From positions 1 through 48,776 of IMG/VR virus record IMGVR_UViG_3300007734_000711: a DNA stretch of 48,776 bases; one strand, given 5' to 3'. Positions within the stretch are counted from its first letter, which is position 1. Every line of letters starts with the position of its first letter. The position numbers and the translations under genes were made by a program. Shown here one piece after another: positions 45,766-48,776 of this stretch. The notes beneath the pieces are model-generated. The model saw only the letters and a program-made list of their open reading frames with translations, was not told the origin of the DNA and did no database searches. This DNA comes from a virus.

Positions 45766-46322
45766 TAGGACTTCTTCGTGGTTACTTTCACTTTTGCTGT
45801 GCGGCCTTCATTCACCATGCGTTCAATCAGCGCATTCTGATCCGCAAGATCGGTGCAGGAAATTACGGCCCACAATGCCACAGCCTTCTTGCTCTCTGAC
45901 TTCAGCTTTGCAACGAACTGGCCTTGCGTCAGGTTCTCAGCAAGAATGCGCTCAGCCCATTCCTTCTGTGCCGTAGGTTCCAGACTCGCCAGACCGTTGA
46001 CGTAGTGACCGAACGCCACGCCATCGAGTCTGTTTTCCTTGCCGACATTCTTCGCGACCCACGCATACTGTCGCAACGTCGATTCTTCCCAGTCCGTCGC
46101 TTCGAGCGCCTGAGAGAACCGCTCACCATAGGCACCTTCGCCGTAGTTGAGCCAGTCGCCCCACCACCACTGATACCCGGTGTGAACGCGACGTAGATAC
46201 TGACCAAGCTGGTCAAACTCCTCAAACGTCGGATTGCCTTCGATTGCCAGACCCGTGCTGGTCAGCTTGAAGCCACCGACTACCATCTCGCCTTTATTTT
46301 CCTCGTAGCGTACCAAATCCAT
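45765..46322 (-). CDS. Conserved phage protein after primase
   Basis: 185 residues. Core FEEFDQLGQYLRRVHTGYQWWWGDWLNYGEGAYGERFSQALEATDWEESTLRQYAWVAKNV: a pattern found in phage and plasmid proteins that look like DNA-binding, ParB-like or regulator accessory proteins. No catalytic residues seen. AAAGGGAC precedes ATG 46322. Its promoter and the TTAGACGA repeats are directly upstream. Confidence 0.75.
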   Translation of the reverse strand: MDLVRYEENKGEMVVGGFKLTSTGLAIEGNPTFEEFDQLGQYLRRVHTGYQWWWGDWLNYGEGAYGERFSQALEATDWEESTLRQYAWVAKNVGKENRLDGVAFGHYVNGLASLEPTAQKEWAERILAENLTQGQFVAKLKSESKKAVALWAVISCTDLADQNALIERMVNEGRTAKVKVTTKKS

Positions 46323-46336
46323 TTTGTCCCTTTCTC

Positions 46337-46355
46337 TTTAGACGATTAGACGATT
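46337..46355 (-). repeat. TTAGACGA inverted repeat, left arm
   Basis: 19 bases made of two tandem TTAGACGA units plus TT. Exact reverse complement of 46420-46438. It lies in the leader of 45765-46322. Confidence 0.9.
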
Positions 46356-46390
46356 ATTGCCTTTTTCTAGAAAGTCTTCATATGAGAGAG

Positions 46391-46396
46391 AGTATA
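46391..46396 (-). promoter_or_regulatory. -10 box between the repeat arms
   Basis: Minus strand TATACT about 69 bases upstream of ATG 46322. The -35 position shows no TTGACA; it coincides with the right repeat arm, so the promoter may need an activator or be switched by a protein bound to the arms. It probably starts the long operon of 46322-8042. Confidence 0.5.
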
Positions 46397-46419
46397 GAAA
46401 GTTTCCTAAAAAACGGCTA

Positions 46420-46438
46420 AATCGTCTAATCGTCTAAA
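46420..46438 (-). repeat. TTAGACGA inverted repeat, right arm
   Basis: Reverse complement of the left arm, 64 bases away, overlapping the last codons of the primase gene and covering the -35 position of the promoter in between. Two tandem TTAGACGA units on the minus strand. Confidence 0.9.
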
Positions 46439-48603
46439 CCAAACAACGTATCGTTTTTTTCTGCCTGTGTTAGGAGCGATAGGCCGCGATATTTTCTGAC
46501 TGGTGACTGCGGCACCACGTCGTATCCCCGCTTCTTCATGTTGACGCCCATGGCCTTACCGCTGATAACACTGCGCTGTGTCATGCCCTGATCCTTAGCC
46601 CAGACCTTGTATTCTGCATACAACGCCGAGAATAATACCACGGAATCTGGATCATTTTTCGTGGTCTGCTGAAGAAATTCTGTCAGCGGATCTTCTTCCA
46701 TCTCGTAGTTCTTGGTGGCTTGCAGCACGATGGATGGCGCAATCAGTCCATCCTCCTGCCAGCGGATGCAGCCCCGCACCGCCCACGCGAGAATGCCCTC
46801 GGCTTCCTGACGCAACGTATCGCGCAGTTCTCTGTCATCAGCATCGCCGCTGAATGTTCGATTGAATGGGATGAGCCTGACCCGCCGCCAGAATCCAAAG
46901 GTGTCATCGCTGACAGTCGGATTGTGATTCACGCCCAGCCAAATCTTTGCAGTGGGCCTGAACGTGAATGGCTGCGCATACTTCCGTTCGCCACTCAGTG
47001 TCTCGCCGCCTGTCAGGGCTTTGATGACATGCTCATTCATCCGAGTATTCGCCTTCGTCTCAGCCGCGAAGACAATCCGTGCGCCCTGAAGATCAGCCAG
47101 CGAAAATCTGTCTGCATCGCCATCGGAACTGGCGAACAGTCGCATGGGTGCGCGGTGCGAATAGCTGGAGAACACATGCTCTAGTGTGTCGAGAAAGATG
47201 CTCTTGCCGTTCGCGCCCGTGCCGACAGCCATGAAGAAGCACTGCTCACGCATGTCGGCTGTGAGGCTATAGCCCACGGCCTTCGTGACATATTCGATGA
47301 GTGCCGTATTTGATTCAAACACTTCATCAAGGAACTGCATCCAGCGTGGGCACTGTGAACCCTCGTCAAACTCAGCACTGACCTGCTTGGTGATGTGGTC
47401 GAGCGGTTCACCATCGCGCAGAATCCCTGCGCGTAAATCCATGACGCCATTCTTGCAGCCGAGCATCCAGTGGTCGGTGTCCCACTCAGCGCCAGTCGTA
47501 GCAATCGGCAACAGCGACTTCGCAATCGACATGAAGTTCGACATCGCGCCACTGCGTTCTAACTTCAGCGTGAAATCCACCAGCGAAGATCGCTTCGGGT
47601 GACTCGCTGGCAATGCAACCGCCTCTTGTTGCCACTGCCGCACATGCTGCTGCGCGAGACGCTCTGACTCCGCGAAAGCGTCAGGCTCCCACCAGTGGTC
47701 ATGCCACACCAGCCAATGTCCACGCTGGTGATCGAAGCGTAGATATTCTTGATAGCGATCTCGGAATGATTCAGCGGCTCCCAGATCGGTCAGGTTGTAA
47801 CGAGCCGGATCGTTAGGGTCAGCCTCGACAGGCTCAGATGCGCTGGGAGTTATGGCCGTGACTGCGGCTGGAGCTTGATGCGCGAGAGCAGCTAATCCTG
47901 CCGCTGTGCCGCCCTGAGAGAGCCAATCGCTCACATCCTTGTGCTTCCCTGTGTCGGGCAACACGGTCACGCTACAGGCGATCCCTGCGGCTTTCATGCG
48001 CTTCAATACTTCCTGCGCGTGATTGATGCCGGGGCCATCGTTGTCGGGTAGAACGATGACTTGCGTGGTGCCAATCTCAGTCAGGCACTTCGTTTCTTTC
48101 AGCGCCCACTTGCCAGCACCGCCCAGATTGCATGTCGCGGGGATGCCTATCGCCCAGAGCGCGTCCGCATCCTTCTCTCCCTCGACGATGTAGATGGTGT
48201 CATGGCCGACCAGTTCAGGCCATCGATAGGGAACTCTGCGTCCGCTGGTTTTCCAGATCCATCCACCTGCGCCATCAGGTCTGCGCTGCCGGAAATCTTT
48301 AGGATTGAATCGAATGCATTGATGCAGCAGCGTCCCATCGAGATCGCGATAGTCGTACTGGGCAACGATGGCATTCTTCGCGGGTTCTTTCGGAGGGAAC
48401 AGATCGCCCAACTTCAGTCCCAGCGCTGACATGATTGAGGCTGGTTCGCATCCCGCGTGGCAATGCAACACGATGCGCCCCTGCTGCCCTGCCCCGACTG
48501 CAAGGCTTGCCGTGCCGTCTTCATGCGCAGGGCACCGCACCATCCATCCTGTGCCAAGAGGTTTTGGCGCGTGAAAGCGCCAGAGGAATTCTTGAATCGT
48601 CAT
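46426..48603 (-). CDS. Primase-helicase (CHC2, TOPRIM, SF3)
   Basis: 725 residues. Zinc site RCPAHED and LHCHAGC (C24, H27, C48, C52); TOPRIM with IVEGEKDADAL (E141) and VLPDNDGPG (D187, D189); D5_N-type region about 290-430; SF3 helicase with Walker A GTGANGKS (461-468), B-type RIVFAAET (E515) and WLGVNHNP sensor. This is the P4 alpha-like layout: primase and helicase in one chain. It should drive replication; the origin may be the iteron-like repeat after its 3' end. Confidence 0.92.
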   Translation of the reverse strand: MTIQEFLWRFHAPKPLGTGWMVRCPAHEDGTASLAVGAGQQGRIVLHCHAGCEPASIMSALGLKLGDLFPPKEPAKNAIVAQYDYRDLDGTLLHQCIRFNPKDFRQRRPDGAGGWIWKTSGRRVPYRWPELVGHDTIYIVEGEKDADALWAIGIPATCNLGGAGKWALKETKCLTEIGTTQVIVLPDNDGPGINHAQEVLKRMKAAGIACSVTVLPDTGKHKDVSDWLSQGGTAAGLAALAHQAPAAVTAITPSASEPVEADPNDPARYNLTDLGAAESFRDRYQEYLRFDHQRGHWLVWHDHWWEPDAFAESERLAQQHVRQWQQEAVALPASHPKRSSLVDFTLKLERSGAMSNFMSIAKSLLPIATTGAEWDTDHWMLGCKNGVMDLRAGILRDGEPLDHITKQVSAEFDEGSQCPRWMQFLDEVFESNTALIEYVTKAVGYSLTADMREQCFFMAVGTGANGKSIFLDTLEHVFSSYSHRAPMRLFASSDGDADRFSLADLQGARIVFAAETKANTRMNEHVIKALTGGETLSGERKYAQPFTFRPTAKIWLGVNHNPTVSDDTFGFWRRVRLIPFNRTFSGDADDRELRDTLRQEAEGILAWAVRGCIRWQEDGLIAPSIVLQATKNYEMEEDPLTEFLQQTTKNDPDSVVLFSALYAEYKVWAKDQGMTQRSVISGKAMGVNMKKRGYDVVPQSPVRKYRGLSLLTQAEKNDTLFGLDD

Positions 48604-48649
48604 TGTAGCTGCTCCAGTCAGCGAGAAGTGGACGGCTGATCGATGCTGG

Positions 48650-48776
48650 AAGATCGACCACTTGTGACGCCCTCTCCGTCGAGAGGGAACCGCCCGGCCA
48701 ATTATAGGTCACTTCGCAACGAGCGTGATATTTTTTTCTAGCGTCACACCCGGAATGCTCAAGTCATTTCTGAGCG
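48650..48776. repeat. 127-bp terminal direct repeat, right copy
   Basis: Second copy of bases 1-127. It means the gene at 60-857 continues in register towards the primase gene (start 48603) across the contig ends, with about 105 bp between them on the circle. Confidence 0.95.

Noticed and set aside
1-48776. tRNA genes, CRISPR arrays, integrase, insertion sequences
   Set aside because: None was recognised by eye on either strand. A tRNA search tool was not available, so absence of tRNAs is not proven.

Overview
The window is a complete, circularly assembled genome of an uncultured tailed phage (Caudoviricetes, long non-contractile tail). The last 127 bases repeat the first 127 exactly, so the unique sequence is 48,649 bp, either a circle or a terminally redundant molecule that closed in assembly. 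It carries HK97-type head genes, two tail-tube-like proteins, a frameshifted tail chaperone, a 1317-residue tape measure protein and no contractile sheath. No integrase was recognised, so a virulent life style is likely. Nothing in the sequence identifies the host. All of about 80 supported genes lie on the minus strand, so transcription runs from high to low coordinates and crosses the contig ends.

Reading along the minus strand from about 7.9 kb: the early/metabolic block (7898 to 2472) holds many small conserved phage proteins and a Ycf46-like AAA+ ATPase. In that ATPase the Walker B motif precedes the P-loop. It is grouped with DUF1257 (Ycf35-like) and DUF2997-like proteins. Near-identical promoter-plus-hairpin cassettes separate these short transcription units. 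The recombination/replication block follows (2387 to 60, then 48603 to 46426): a small DNA-binding protein, an ERF-type annealing protein, a PD-(D/E)XK exonuclease, a coiled-coil protein and a CHC2/TOPRIM/SF3 primase-helicase. A 19-bp inverted repeat built from tandem TTAGACGA units flanks the promoter just after it.

The long late-side block runs from 46322 to 8042 with almost every gene overlapping its neighbour. It starts with VRR-NUC and HNH nucleases and four tiny proteins, three of them zinc-binding-like. A sugar cassette follows: a PseB-like dehydratase, Gfo/Idh oxidoreductase, class-III aminotransferase, GNAT, NeuB-like synthase, second acyltransferase and SpsF/NeuA-like cytidylyltransferase. 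This looks like a phage-encoded route to a CMP-activated nonulosonic-acid-type sugar. Next come the small terminase, an AT-richer island with a PAPS-reductase-like protein between two ParB-like proteins plus a cupin, and the large terminase. Then come the portal with an extra C-terminal domain, an unusual 11-residue-repeat protein, an Mu-F-like minor head protein, a run of small genes under a fourth promoter cassette, protease, capsid, neck, tail and a compact lysis-like cassette. A strong hairpin terminator closes the block at about 8.0 kb.

The most interesting items are the permuted AAA+ module, the sugar pathway with two Rossmann-like paralogues that could be its transferases, the ParB/PAPS-reductase/ParB/cupin island, the repeated promoter and hairpin elements, and the clear -1 frameshift site. 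No tRNA, CRISPR array or insertion sequence was recognised. No gap without a gene exceeds 300 bases.
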